A stretch of 64,000 bases of DNA from RUG369 sp050949645 (GTDB lineage: Bacteria > Planctomycetota > Planctomycetia > Pirellulales > Thermoguttaceae). Both the position numbers and the translations under genes were made by a program. The notes beneath the pieces were generated by a model. It ran no database searches. It saw nothing but the letters and a program-made list of their open reading frames with translations, and was not told the origin of the DNA. The stretch covers positions 1,302,001 to 1,366,000 of the forward strand of contig JBMNGC010000001.1 of the NCBI GenBank assembly GCA_050949645.1. Reading direction: 5' to 3'. Below are positions 34,966 to 44,116 of the stretch, in pieces; the first letter of the stretch is position 1; every line of letters starts with the position of its first letter.

Positions 34966-35604
34966 ATGTTAAATGCGTTGACTCAGGTTTTTTACACGAT
35001 TTCCACAGCGTTGCTGGTTCCCACGGAGCTCGCGCTCCTTGTCGCGCTTGCGCTTGCTTGCAGATTAACAGGCTCTGTTGCGCGCGAAGCCCTTGTGCGA
35101 CGTCGGCAATCGAATGCGCGTCGTCAGCTAGAACAACGTCTTGAACAGGACGCCTCTTTCGACGTTAACGCTTACCTTTCAACTTCGCGTGGCGAAACGA
35201 CTAGTTCTGCAAATGACGCAACTCTCGTCATTCTTGAAAAGGTGGCGTCGACGACAGACAACGCGCTCATTGACAAGATCGTCGGCGAATATGAAACAGC
35301 TGCGAAAGAACGATGCGAAGGCCCTGAAAGACTCGCAAAAGTTGGCCCTGCGCTCGGACTTATGGGAACGCTGATCCCCCTTGGGCCCGCCCTTATGGGA
35401 CTCGCTCAAGGCGATATGAATGTCCTTGCCTCCAATCTGGTCGTCGCTTTCTCAACGACCGTCGTAGGATTGACGGTTGCGTTAATCGCGTCATGGTGCG
35501 CTTCTGTTCGTAAACGATGGACGCGTCGTGATTTTGCGTTTCTAAATTTCGCTATTGAGCGTTGCGACGCGTCCACTGGCGACGCAAAAGGAGACGGAAG
35601 GTGA
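34966..35604 (+). CDS. MotA/TolQ/ExbB family proton-channel protein of the HmuS-like locus
   Basis: A 212-residue membrane protein. Hydrophobic segments lie at about 13-36, 121-147 and 157-181. The second and third match the MotA/TolQ/ExbB core: KVGPALGLMGTLIPLGPALMGLA and VLASNLVVAFSTTVVGLTVAL, which in the family line a proton path. The loop between segments 1 and 2 is cytoplasmic and charged. The gene overlaps the next by four bases (GTGA) and stands beside DUF2149 and CobN-like genes rather than flagellar, TonB or Tol genes, so it is the motor of a different device. The start has only a weak ribosome site. Confidence 0.88.
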   Translation: MLNALTQVFYTISTALLVPTELALLVALALACRLTGSVAREALVRRRQSNARRQLEQRLEQDASFDVNAYLSTSRGETTSSANDATLVILEKVASTTDNALIDKIVGEYETAAKERCEGPERLAKVGPALGLMGTLIPLGPALMGLAQGDMNVLASNLVVAFSTTVVGLTVALIASWCASVRKRWTRRDFAFLNFAIERCDASTGDAKGDGR

Positions 35605-36002
35605 GACGAAACTCGCAGAAACGAATACGACTTAGCCTCGATTCGTCAGACTCGTCGTCGATTTCGCTTCTTTCGGGGGTCGAGAATCTGTTTGACGTCG
35701 CGATTGTTTTTGCAGTCGCCCTACTCGTTGCGTTGGCGACATACTGGCAAAATCCGTTATCCCTTGAAAATAAAGACTTTACTGCCGTCGTCAATCCTGG
35801 CGCTCCCGACATGGAGCTGATCGTTAAGGAAGGTCGCGAATTAAAACACTACAAGGCGAGCGGCGAGACCGGCGACGGCGCCGGAGAACTCCTTGGTCGC
35901 GCCTACCGTCTTCCCGACGGTCGCGTCGTCTATGTGCCGACTGAAAAAGAACGTCGTCGGAACGCGTCGGACGATCAACAATCGAGCGGATCAGAGCAAT
36001 GA
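35601..36002 (+). CDS. DUF2149 domain protein (ExbD-like partner)
   Basis: A 133-residue protein from GTG 35601, which lies inside the stop of the channel gene behind AAAGGAG. One transmembrane segment, NLFDVAIVFAVALLVALATYW, at about residues 28-48 is preceded by a basic, Ser-rich cytoplasmic stretch. After it comes the DUF2149 core: NPGAPDMELIVKEG and GELLGRAYRLPDGRVVYVP. The layout, one N-terminal helix and a small outer domain, is like ExbD/TolR/MotB. The gene ends in a four-base ATGA overlap with the CobN-like gene. It likely couples the channel to the CobN-like protein; this is inferred from the conserved neighbourhood. Confidence 0.88.
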   Translation: MRRNSQKRIRLSLDSSDSSSISLLSGVENLFDVAIVFAVALLVALATYWQNPLSLENKDFTAVVNPGAPDMELIVKEGRELKHYKASGETGDGAGELLGRAYRLPDGRVVYVPTEKERRRNASDDQQSSGSEQ

Positions 36003-39000
36003 CGGTTATCTTCCCCACTCGTTTCTTGCGCGGCGCAACTCTTCTGACGCTGATTTTAGTCGTCTTTTTTACGGTCTCGTGTCGAGACGCAAAACAAGAT
36101 GCGAGCGCGCCGCCTGAACCGGCGCAAGAGCGTGTTGACAGCGCCGCTGACTCGACTCTTCGGCTTGCGTTTGTCGGATTCAGCGACGCCGATACGCTCT
36201 TCTGGCGCGAGACGGCGCGCGGGACGAATCTTGAGATCGAATCCTTTACAAAAGAGGATTTTATCGACGCTCCCCTTGAAACGTTTGACTTCGTGGCGCT
36301 GCGCGCCATCGGCTGGAAGCCAACCGACGCAGATCATGAACGTCTCGCACGCCTCATGCGCGCTACTAGGGTCGTCGGTTTACCTCAGACTCTTGACTTT
36401 GCGCGTGAAGCAACAAACGTGTCCTTGGAAACCACCGAGCGACTCTATGAATATTCTTCCTTTCTATGCGACGAGAATATACGCTCTGCCGCCGCAATAA
36501 TCGCTGAACAGTCAGACGCTCCGTCGAAGAGAAAAATCAGAAATCTTAAGGACGACGGAGACGAGTGGACGGTCGCCGATTTCGTCGCGCCTCCGAAACC
36601 CGGATATTTCTATTGGGGCGCAAGAGTTGACGATTCCTATGAGGCGTTTGAACGTCGCCGCGACTCCGAAGGGCGTTCCCTACCCCCCGACGCGCCGCGC
36701 GTTGCCTTGTTCGGTTCCTTTTTGCAGCCCTTCAAAAGTATGGAACGAGGTCCTCAAGACGAATTGATTCGCAAGCTGGAATCGCGCGGTTTCAACGTCT
36801 ATCCAATCTATGATCTGAAAAAAAATAAGAATCTCCTGACGGAGTGTAAACCAGATTTAGCGATCTACTTTCCACTAGGTCGAGTATTGCCAGACGGCGA
36901 AGCGGTCGAGCTCTTTAACGAACTGGACGTCCCAGTTTTGAGCGCCGTAACTCTCACCGTCAACGAAGAAGAGTGGCGGAACCAGCCAATTGGCTCAACC
37001 GGTTCTTATTACTCTCTTGCAGTCGCGTTGCCTGAACTTGACGGCGTGACCAACCCGATCCCCATCGCCGTTCGGGAGCCTGACGAGAACGGTTTTGTAA
37101 CTCGTCGTGCGTTGTCGGAACGAATCGACCTCCTTGTCGAACGCTGCTCTAAAGAAATCGCGCTTCGCCGAAAGACGAACGCTGAAAAAAAATTGGCGAT
37201 CTTTTATTACAAGGCGCCAGGCGCCTCCGCGTTGACCGCCCAAAGTCTTGAAGTCGTAGAATCTCTCTATAATACGCTCAGCCGACTGCGCGACGCCGGA
37301 TATGAACTTGGCGACGAATTCCCTGCCTCGAGCGCCGAACTGCAAGCGCGAATCGAACGCGAAGGAAAAACAATTGGGCAATGGGAGCTTGGAACGCTTG
37401 CAAAGTTTATCGATGAAGCGCGCCCCGCGCTCGTTCCTGCAAATGTGTATGAAGGATGGTTAAGCCGCAACGCCTCGGAGCAGGCTCGTAAGGAGATCAT
37501 TGACGTCTGGGGGCCGGCGCCTGGGAAGTATATGACCGCCGACGTCGGCGATATATACGGTCTGCTCGTGCCGAGAATTCAGTTCGGAAACGTCGTCCTT
37601 ATCCCTCAGCCGACAACCGACGTCCTCGTTGACGCGCCCTATTCGCCTCAAGACGACGATTTCGACGCCGTACATGGTAAAGACAAGGCGCCCCCGCATT
37701 TTTATATTGCCGCGTATTTCTGGGCGCGCGAATCCTTTGACGCCGACGTAATCGTGCATTTTGGAACCCATGGCTCGTTGGAATTTACAAAGGGGAAAAC
37801 CGCGTTCCTCACTGAGTCATGTTACCCCGACATGCTGATCGGATCAGTTCCCCACGTTTATCTGTACAGCATTAACAACATCGGCGAAGCGTTCCTTGCC
37901 AAACGGCGTACGCGAGCTACTCTTATATCGCACCTGACACCCCCCTTTACGAAGAGCGAGCTCTACAGCGACCTTCAAACGCTCGACGACAAACTCCATG
38001 AATATCTTGAAACTGCGGAGTCGGCGCTCAAAGAAGAATACAGAGTTTCTGTCGTCGAAATGACCCTGCAATCAAGTTTGATCGACGACTTGAGAGCCGA
38101 GCCAGAGTTTTCCGCGTTTGACGATCCCACATATCTCGCGAACTTTATCGCCGAGCGCAAAACGTTTTCAGAAAAACAAATTGAAACGCTCCACAAGCTG
38201 CTGCATCGATATGAGAACGTGACGGTAACAAACGGTTTGCATGTGCTCGATCGCCCGTGGACTGACGAACAAATTGAGGAAACCGCGCAACAATCGTCGA
38301 TCGGGGAAGAAGAAGCGGCCCAACGGCTCCGAGCGTCCTTTACTGAAGAACTTGACCAATTTATGCACGCGCTCGACAGCGGCTATATTTTGCCCTCGAC
38401 CGGCGGCGATTTCTTAGTTAATCCGGACTCCGCCCCTACTGGTCGTAATCTTGCCGGTCTGGACGTCGAACGTCTGCCAACGCCTGAATCTGAGCGTGTC
38501 GCGACGAAGTTGACCGACGAACTACTCGATCAATACCGTGCAACACACGACGGCTCGTGGCCTCGTCGCGTTGCCTGTACGCTCTGGGGCGGCGAAACAG
38601 TTCGCACTCAAGGCGCTGGAATCGCGCAGGTCCTTGCGTTGCTTGGAGTCCGCATTAAGCGAGACTCGCGAGGCGTTGCGTCGGATCTAGAGCTGATACC
38701 CTCCGATGAACTTGGACGGCCGCGCATCGACGTGCTTGTTCAAACCTCGGGACAATTCCGCGATTCCTTCGGTTCGCGAATCGTTGCGCTTGATCGCGCG
38801 GTTCGTCTTGTCGTTCAAGAGGCTCCTGAGGACGAGCCGTTTCCAAATTATGTCCGTGAAAATTCCCATAGGACCGCCGAGCGGCTTGTTAGTGAAACGA
38901 ACGTGTCGCGAGAAGAAGCCGAGGAACTTTCGACGGCGCGCGTTTTCGGCGCGACAAACGCTCTTTCTTACGGAACGGGGATCATGAGTCTTGTAGAACG

Positions 39001-39976
39001 CGGCGACATGTGGAACGACGAGTCGCAAATTGCCGACCGATATATTGCCAATATGTCGGGCGTCTATCGCGGCCCTGAATACTGGGGGCGCCCGACCGAA
39101 CGACTCTTAGAGTTAAACTTGGAAGGGGTGGACCTTATGGCTCAAACGCGGTCCTCCAACGTCTGGGGACCTGCCAAACTTGACCATATCTACGAATTCT
39201 CTACGCTCGCTGTCGCAGTACGAGCCAAAACGGGGCGCGACCCAGAAATATGGTTCGACGACCTACGCTCCCCCTCCAATCCGCGAATCGAATCCGCGCG
39301 CGCCGCGCTGCGAGAGGAACTCAGAACTACGATCTGGAACCCCAAGTATCTCCAGGGATTGCAACGCGAGGGGGCGTCCGCCGCCGCGTCAACTGCAAAA
39401 ACTGTTCGCAACCTCTTTGGTTGGAACGTTGCGCAACCTGCTACGATCGATCAATCGGTATGGGAAGAGACAACCGCCGTGTTTGTCGACGACGTCCATA
39501 ATCTGGGCGCACGGGAATGGTTTGAAGAAAAGAACCCGTCCGCTCTCCAGGATATGACCGCTATTATGCTCGAAGCGATTAGAAAAGATTACTGGAAGGC
39601 TTCGCAGGAAACGACCGAAAAGATTGCGCGCCTTCACGCTGAATTAGTTGAGAAATTTGGTCCTTCGGGGTCTTATGAATCGACGGGCAACCAGGAATTG
39701 CGCAAGTTTGTCAAAGCGCAGCTGCCCGACAATCTTGCCGACGCTTATGCGCAAAAAATAAACGAAGCGGTCGAGGTTCCAGCGCCTGACGTCTCAGGTA
39801 TGGAATTACGCGAGGAAACGCTCGATAGCCCGGCGTCGCCGCAAACAAAGGATCATCGTCGTCACGTTCTAGTAGAATTTGCGCTTCTCATATGGTTAGG
39901 GTTACTCGTCGCTTTTGCGTCTGGTTTTTTCCTTCCCGAGAAAATAATCGTGGATCAGGACAGGATCCGAATGTAG
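35999..39976 (+). CDS. Membrane-anchored CobN/HmuS-type tetrapyrrole (de)chelatase homologue
   Basis: A 1325-residue protein. Residues about 10-29 form an export signal ending in FTVSC, a possible lipobox cysteine. Residues about 1290-1312 (FALLIWLGLLVAFASGFFL) form a C-terminal membrane helix, so the large domain faces the periplasm. The CobN/BchH family core is clear: FGSFLQPFKSMERGP (about 238-252), VIVHFGTHGSLEFTKGK (587-600, two histidines), IGSVPHVYLYSINNIGE, AKRRTRATLISHLTPPF and RVACTLWGGETVRTQG. HFGTHGSLEF and SHLTPPF resemble HmuS more than aerobic cobaltochelatase. HmuS removes metal from haem in Bacteroidota, as far as I recall. The cobST partners are not present in the window. 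It overlaps DUF2149 by four bases and cdsA by 22 at the 3' end. Confidence 0.85.
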   Translation: MTVIFPTRFLRGATLLTLILVVFFTVSCRDAKQDASAPPEPAQERVDSAADSTLRLAFVGFSDADTLFWRETARGTNLEIESFTKEDFIDAPLETFDFVALRAIGWKPTDADHERLARLMRATRVVGLPQTLDFAREATNVSLETTERLYEYSSFLCDENIRSAAAIIAEQSDAPSKRKIRNLKDDGDEWTVADFVAPPKPGYFYWGARVDDSYEAFERRRDSEGRSLPPDAPRVALFGSFLQPFKSMERGPQDELIRKLESRGFNVYPIYDLKKNKNLLTECKPDLAIYFPLGRVLPDGEAVELFNELDVPVLSAVTLTVNEEEWRNQPIGSTGSYYSLAVALPELDGVTNPIPIAVREPDENGFVTRRALSERIDLLVERCSKEIALRRKTNAEKKLAIFYYKAPGASALTAQSLEVVESLYNTLSRLRDAGYELGDEFPASSAELQARIEREGKTIGQWELGTLAKFIDEARPALVPANVYEGWLSRNASEQARKEIIDVWGPAPGKYMTADVGDIYGLLVPRIQFGNVVLIPQPTTDVLVDAPYSPQDDDFDAVHGKDKAPPHFYIAAYFWARESFDADVIVHFGTHGSLEFTKGKTAFLTESCYPDMLIGSVPHVYLYSINNIGEAFLAKRRTRATLISHLTPPFTKSELYSDLQTLDDKLHEYLETAESALKEEYRVSVVEMTLQSSLIDDLRAEPEFSAFDDPTYLANFIAERKTFSEKQIETLHKLLHRYENVTVTNGLHVLDRPWTDEQIEETAQQSSIGEEEAAQRLRASFTEELDQFMHALDSGYILPSTGGDFLVNPDSAPTGRNLAGLDVERLPTPESERVATKLTDELLDQYRATHDGSWPRRVACTLWGGETVRTQGAGIAQVLALLGVRIKRDSRGVASDLELIPSDELGRPRIDVLVQTSGQFRDSFGSRIVALDRAVRLVVQEAPEDEPFPNYVRENSHRTAERLVSETNVSREEAEELSTARVFGATNALSYGTGIMSLVERGDMWNDESQIADRYIANMSGVYRGPEYWGRPTERLLELNLEGVDLMAQTRSSNVWGPAKLDHIYEFSTLAVAVRAKTGRDPEIWFDDLRSPSNPRIESARAALREELRTTIWNPKYLQGLQREGASAAASTAKTVRNLFGWNVAQPATIDQSVWEETTAVFVDDVHNLGAREWFEEKNPSALQDMTAIMLEAIRKDYWKASQETTEKIARLHAELVEKFGPSGSYESTGNQELRKFVKAQLPDNLADAYAQKINEAVEVPAPDVSGMELREETLDSPASPQTKDHRRHVLVEFALLIWLGLLVAFASGFFLPEKIIVDQDRIRM

Positions 39977-41121
39977 TGGAAGAAGACCGGCGCGGCGAAG
40001 CAGAGTGAATCGATGCGGTCAAGAATGCCGTTGTGTCCCTCGATGAGCGTTTCAAAATCGCCGACGCCCTGATCGCGCTTTATTGCGCTGACCGTAATAT
40101 TACCGGCAAAGCCCATAATGGAAATCACCAGTCCGGCGACCGCCGCCTTTTCCCAAGAATCAAATGGAGTGAAGCGCCACATCGCAATTGCAAAGAACGC
40201 AGTTGTCAAGACGCCAAGCGCGACCCCTTCGTAGGACCGGTTCGAGTTGACATGAGGCGCAATCTTATGTTGCGGAAAGATCAGGGACCAGGCAAACTGC
40301 GAAAAATCGCTAATCTGCGTTAGAAGCACAAAGACAAAGAGAAGAAGGACATTGGAGGGATTACGCTTGCGCTCGGGGTCTGGGTCAATCTCCGTTTCGG
40401 CGCCTGTCGCGGAAGCGACGTCGCCGGCGTTGGCGTCGGCGGAATCCACGTCATGTCCAACGGACTTTCCGGAAGCGACCTGCTCGAACTGGCTGACGAC
40501 GCGGCTGCCGAGATGAACGGCGGGGAGATCCGAAACGTCGACCGCCGGCGCGTCGGCAGCGGGTCGCTCGGGAAGAGTCGTCGTTAGAAGCGCGGGCGCA
40601 AAGCTCAGCGAATAAACGCAGATCAGCAGACCGACCTGAAGCTTCGCGATACGTTCTAAAAAATATTTCTTATCATCGGAAAGCGCGACGCACGCAGGTA
40701 GAATAAGGAACGCAAGCGATGGAATCATCGCGGAGTAGAAATAGTACGGTTCATATCGAAAAACTTTGACAAACCACTCCGGATCGACGCCAACGAGCAG
40801 AAACTGCAAAGGGGTCAACACGAAAAAGACGCCAACAAGCATCTTATGATCAGCGAGCCGAGTGGGCGTAATCGTCACATACTCGCGCAGCGCCCAGAAG
40901 GAAACGGCGCCAAAGAAGAAAACGGTAAAAGCCGTCCCAAGGAGCAGCGCGCAGGTCAGGGAGCCAAAAAGCAACCACCAGGCGTTGAGTCGAGAACGGC
41001 AACTCGAGAGAGTCGCCGCGTCGATCCCACCTGGTCTGTTGCGGAAAAACTCCGCGACGATCGTCGCTGCCGCCAAAAGCGTCAGGACGCAACTGATCAA
41101 AAGGATACCGCGATAATCCAT
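39955..41121 (-). CDS. cdsA: Phosphatidate cytidylyltransferase
   Basis: A 388-residue polytopic membrane enzyme that makes CDP-diacylglycerol from phosphatidate and CTP for phospholipid synthesis. The C-terminal signature is strong: LTQISDFSQFAWSLIFPQHKIAPHVNSNRSYEGVALG and VSAIKRDQGVGDFETLIEGHNGILDRIDSL, with the metal-binding aspartates and the GHGGxxDRxD-type end. It belongs to the longer, YnbB-like branch. A 70-residue polar, acidic segment (about 180-255) interrupts the membrane part and is probably a soluble loop. Its 3' end overlaps the CobN-like gene by 22 bases on the opposite strand. Confidence 0.9.
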   Translation of the reverse strand: MDYRGILLISCVLTLLAAATIVAEFFRNRPGGIDAATLSSCRSRLNAWWLLFGSLTCALLLGTAFTVFFFGAVSFWALREYVTITPTRLADHKMLVGVFFVLTPLQFLLVGVDPEWFVKVFRYEPYYFYSAMIPSLAFLILPACVALSDDKKYFLERIAKLQVGLLICVYSLSFAPALLTTTLPERPAADAPAVDVSDLPAVHLGSRVVSQFEQVASGKSVGHDVDSADANAGDVASATGAETEIDPDPERKRNPSNVLLLFVFVLLTQISDFSQFAWSLIFPQHKIAPHVNSNRSYEGVALGVLTTAFFAIAMWRFTPFDSWEKAAVAGLVISIMGFAGNITVSAIKRDQGVGDFETLIEGHNGILDRIDSLCFAAPVFFHYIRILS

Positions 41122-41182
41122 TGCCTAGCTAACCTCAAATGGCAGGCGCTCGCCAAAAGTCGTAAAACAAAGGGTCGTCTGA

Positions 41183-42604
41183 CTACTTTTTACGATTTTT
41201 ACGCCACCAGTTGCGAAACGTACCGCGAGGTCTCGGAACGTCGCGTCCACGAACCCAGGCGCCAAGATACCAAGGACTCAACTGACGAGGCCACAGGGGC
41301 GCGAGCCGAGTTCCCAAACGAACCCACCACATCGCCAACGAATAGCGACATGAGGTCTGCATCGAGATACCGAAGGCCTTCCACATAAGCGAATCAAGAG
41401 GCTTTCTCGATGGCGTCTTGGGACGCGCCTCGATCGCTTTGGCGCGCAATCGCACGAGCGAATGCGCAAGGTCGATCTTAACCGGACAGATCTGCGAGCA
41501 CGCGCCGCAAAGAGAGGACGCAAAGGGCAGCTGCCCCGCCGTCTTCAACCCTTGCATATAAGGCGTAAGAACCGCGCCAAGAGGACCGGGATAGACCCAG
41601 CCGTAAGCCCAGCCGCCGACGCGGCGATAGACTGGACAATTCGTCATACATACGCCGCAGCGAATGCAACGCAGGACGCCGCGCATCTCGGGATCGGCAA
41701 GCGCGTTCGTCCGACCGTTATCGACGATGACGACGCGCATGTCGCGACCTTCCGTCGGCGCGTTAAAGATGTGTGTGTAGGACGTCAGCTTCTGGCCCGT
41801 TCCCATGCGAGGCAACATGTTCAGGAAGAGCGGAATGTACTTCGCGCTTGGGAGAACCTTTTCAATCCCAACGAGGGCGACGTGGAGTTTGGGACAGGTA
41901 GTTGAAAGCCCGATATTGCCCTCGTTTTCCACCAGGCAGAGAGAGCCGGTATCGGCGATGGCAAAGTTGGCGCCCGACATGCCCATATCTGCGCTGACAA
42001 ATTCCTGACGAAGCTTGTCGTGCGCAATCTGCGTGAGCTCGCCAGGCTCGGAGGTGTAGGGAACGTCAAGCTTTTCCGCAAACTTGCGACCAATTTCTTC
42101 GGCGCTCAAGTGCGTTGCCGGCGTCACGATATGGGTCGGACGCTGTCCGAGAAGCTGAACGATATATTCGCCAAGGTCCGTCTCAAGCGACCTGATTCCC
42201 ACGGAATCGAACGCGCGATTGACCGAGAGCTCTTCCGAAACCATCGACTTCGCTTTTACGACAGAACGAACGTTATTTTCCTTGGCGATTTCAAGAACGA
42301 TCTTGTTAGCTTCTTCCGCGTCCTGCGCCCAATAAACCTTCACGCCCTTTTTCTTGAGGTTTTCCTCAAACTGAACGAGCGTCTCGTCAAGTCTGGCAAG
42401 GCCGTAATCTTTGATCTCTTTGGCCGCCTCGCGCCAGGTGGGCCATTGGTCGATTCCCCAGCACATCGAGAGACTCGACTGCGCGCTTTGCTCCGCCGTA
42501 ATCGCCAAAGAAGGCGACGCATTTTCGTCAGGCTCCGCCAGTTCCTTTGTCTTATCAGTCCAAAATTCAGCGCCCTGAAGAACTGGCAACCTCGTTATCG
42601 ACAT
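41183..42604 (-). CDS. lutB: Lactate utilization iron-sulfur protein LutB-like
   Basis: A 473-residue protein from ATG 42604 (GAGG upstream); in-frame sequence to 42796 lacks homology-like features. The N-terminal two thirds are a LUD domain: VKAKSMVSEELSVNRA, GEYIVQLLGQRPTHIVTPA, GANFAIADTGSLCLVENEGN. Two 4Fe-4S motifs follow: CIRCGVCMTNCPVYR and CGACSQICPVKID, each with a flanking cysteine. In the LutABC complex this subunit passes electrons during L-lactate oxidation to pyruvate. lutA and lutC are not adjacent, so the partner proteins must be elsewhere or the function differs. The end is basic and Trp-rich. Confidence 0.9.
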   Translation of the reverse strand: MSITRLPVLQGAEFWTDKTKELAEPDENASPSLAITAEQSAQSSLSMCWGIDQWPTWREAAKEIKDYGLARLDETLVQFEENLKKKGVKVYWAQDAEEANKIVLEIAKENNVRSVVKAKSMVSEELSVNRAFDSVGIRSLETDLGEYIVQLLGQRPTHIVTPATHLSAEEIGRKFAEKLDVPYTSEPGELTQIAHDKLRQEFVSADMGMSGANFAIADTGSLCLVENEGNIGLSTTCPKLHVALVGIEKVLPSAKYIPLFLNMLPRMGTGQKLTSYTHIFNAPTEGRDMRVVIVDNGRTNALADPEMRGVLRCIRCGVCMTNCPVYRRVGGWAYGWVYPGPLGAVLTPYMQGLKTAGQLPFASSLCGACSQICPVKIDLAHSLVRLRAKAIEARPKTPSRKPLDSLMWKAFGISMQTSCRYSLAMWWVRLGTRLAPLWPRQLSPWYLGAWVRGRDVPRPRGTFRNWWRKNRKK

Positions 42605-42773
42605 ATCTCGATCCTCGTCAAAGCGGCGCCTGCAAACGCCGTACCAACACTTGCGCCCTAACGACTCCACATCGCGGGTAATTTCCGACACGCGGATAAT
42701 GCGATCCGCGTGTATGCAAGACCTGCCCGCCCCATTTTCCCCCTCCATCCGTCTTTTGTCAATCGTCCAGAAC

Positions 42774-42807
42774 CTAAAAACCGCCTTTCCTCTCAACGTG
42801 GAAGGCG
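42774..42807 (-). terminator. Intrinsic terminator of the pseudouridine synthase gene
   Basis: On the minus strand CGCCTTCC pairs with GGAAAGGCG (one bulge) around a nine-base loop and is followed by GTTTTTAG, 30 bases past the stop codon. Confidence 0.7.
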
Positions 42808-42835
42808 TCTAGGGAAAAATCAGACGCGCCGAAAC

Positions 42836-43729
42836 TTAATGTCGCGCGTCCCTGACGCCCTTACGCGGCAGCTTCCCATTCTCTCTGTCGTGTCCAAAAA
42901 TCTTTGTAACAAATGGCTCGGGTTTGAGGAATGTCTCTTCGACAAAGGATTCTCCCTCAGGCGCGTCGATCCAATCGCGCCACGGCGCGTAAAGAGGCGC
43001 GCTAAGCGTCACGCGTTCCCTTGTAAGAAAATCGACGAAGCCAAGCTCACGCGCATGCAGCGCGATCGCTCGTTCACGACCGTCTTCAAATTGCTCGCCA
43101 AAAGGGATCGACGAGCCGTAGCGTTCGTCGCCTAGGAGCGGGCAGCCTCGAGAGGCGCATTGCAGACGAATTTGGTGAGTGCGCCCTGTCTCAAGTTCGA
43201 TCTCAAGCAACGTAATTTTCTCGAATCGTTTCAAGACGCGGAAATGCAGAACCCCCTCGCGAGCGTCCGGACGCATCGGCGAAACAATCTCCGCCTCGGC
43301 TTTACCGGGAATTTTGCGCATGAAGTCGCGCCAGGTCCCATGATCTTCTTCGACGACGCCCCCCGCGAGAGCCCAATATTTCTTCAGAACAGATCGTTCT
43401 TCAAACTGATCTGAAAGCCGTCGCCCCGCTCGAACATGACGCGCCATAACCAGCAACCCGGACGCGGGTCTGTCAAGTCGATGCGGCAGAGCGAGATAAC
43501 GCTTGCCAACGCGCCCCTCGAGAAGGTTGAAGTATTCCTTAACGCGCGCTTCGATGGAATCAATGCCCGGCGGCGCCTGCGTCAACACGCCGGGTTGCTT
43601 GTTGATGACGATCGTCGGTCCATTTTCGTAGACCATGTGGAATCGAGGCGTTGCGTCAGGATTGACGATTCTGTCGTCACGAATATCGTTGCACGCGGCC
43701 GTGGATTCGCGTTTTTCTTCACTGCTCAT
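42836..43729 (-). CDS. RluA-family RNA pseudouridine synthase
   Basis: A 297-residue enzyme converting specific uridines of rRNA or tRNA to pseudouridine. The catalytic aspartate is in LPHRLDRPASGLLVMAR, and VLEIELETGRTHQIRLQ-like sequence (EIELETGRTHQIRLQ) and GCPLLGDERYGSS are the other RluA motifs. VINKQPGVLTQAP begins the domain; there is no S4 domain, so it is the RluC/RluD relative without the N-terminal S4 part, or an RluE/RluA type. ATG 43729 is my choice; an in-frame start at 43792 would add 21 residues and neither has a good ribosome site. The target site is unknown. Confidence 0.88.
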   Translation of the reverse strand: MSSEEKRESTAACNDIRDDRIVNPDATPRFHMVYENGPTIVINKQPGVLTQAPPGIDSIEARVKEYFNLLEGRVGKRYLALPHRLDRPASGLLVMARHVRAGRRLSDQFEERSVLKKYWALAGGVVEEDHGTWRDFMRKIPGKAEAEIVSPMRPDAREGVLHFRVLKRFEKITLLEIELETGRTHQIRLQCASRGCPLLGDERYGSSIPFGEQFEDGRERAIALHARELGFVDFLTRERVTLSAPLYAPWRDWIDAPEGESFVEETFLKPEPFVTKIFGHDRENGKLPRKGVRDARH

Positions 43730-43928
43730 GGTAAAGCTTATTCGTATTTGTTCTATCTGCGAGGCGACTGGCAACAGCAGCGGAGCCGCCAACGTACCGC
43801 GACGTATTCTATCGTAAAAAATGAAGGCGTCGACATGCTGTGAAAAGTCAACGCCTGTTAAAAGGATAAAAAAGAAAGAGATCCTCTTGTCAAAGACTAA
43901 AGCTCGAATATACTGGGGGCGCTTTCGG

Positions 43929-44011
43929 GGAGGATACGCGAATTGGTTAGCAACCTGACTCGAAATCAGGCGCCGGCTTGCCGGTTGAGGGTTCGAGTCC
44001 CTTGTCCTCCG
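43929..44011 (+). tRNA. tRNA-Ser (anticodon CGA)
   Basis: An 83-base class II tRNA. The acceptor GGAGGAT pairs with GTCCTCC (one G-U), the anticodon stem CCTGA/TCAGG surrounds loop CTCGAAA with anticodon CGA at 43961-43963, the long variable arm is CGCCGGCTTGCCGGTTG, and the T arm is AGGGTTCGAGTCCCT. It reads UCG codons. CCA is not encoded. A strong terminator follows. Confidence 0.95.
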
Positions 44012-44043
44012 CTTTACTTTTTTAGTGAAGTCAAAAAACTCGT

Positions 44044-44085
44044 CAAGCTTCCTTCAGCGTTTTGTTGAAGGAAGCTTTTTTATTT
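44044..44085. terminator. Intrinsic terminator after tRNA-Ser
   Basis: A stem of at least 11 bp, AAGCTTCCTTC with GAAGGAAGCTT, closes a loop of about 12 bases and is followed by TTTTTATTTT. It lies between the tRNA and the convergent CvpA-like gene. Confidence 0.85.
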
Positions 44086-44116
44086 TCTGACGCCAAGCGC
44101 CATAACTCAACGCCGA

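Noticed and set aside
34966..35604. Reading the MotA/TolQ/ExbB protein as the flagellar stator MotA
   Set aside because: It is too short, lacks the MotA four-helix layout and is translationally coupled to DUF2149 and the CobN-like gene, not to motB.
35999..39976. Calling the CobN-like protein the cobalt chelatase of B12 synthesis
   Set aside because: It is exported and membrane-anchored, no cob/cbi genes are near, and motifs are closer to HmuS. The possibility remains but is less likely.
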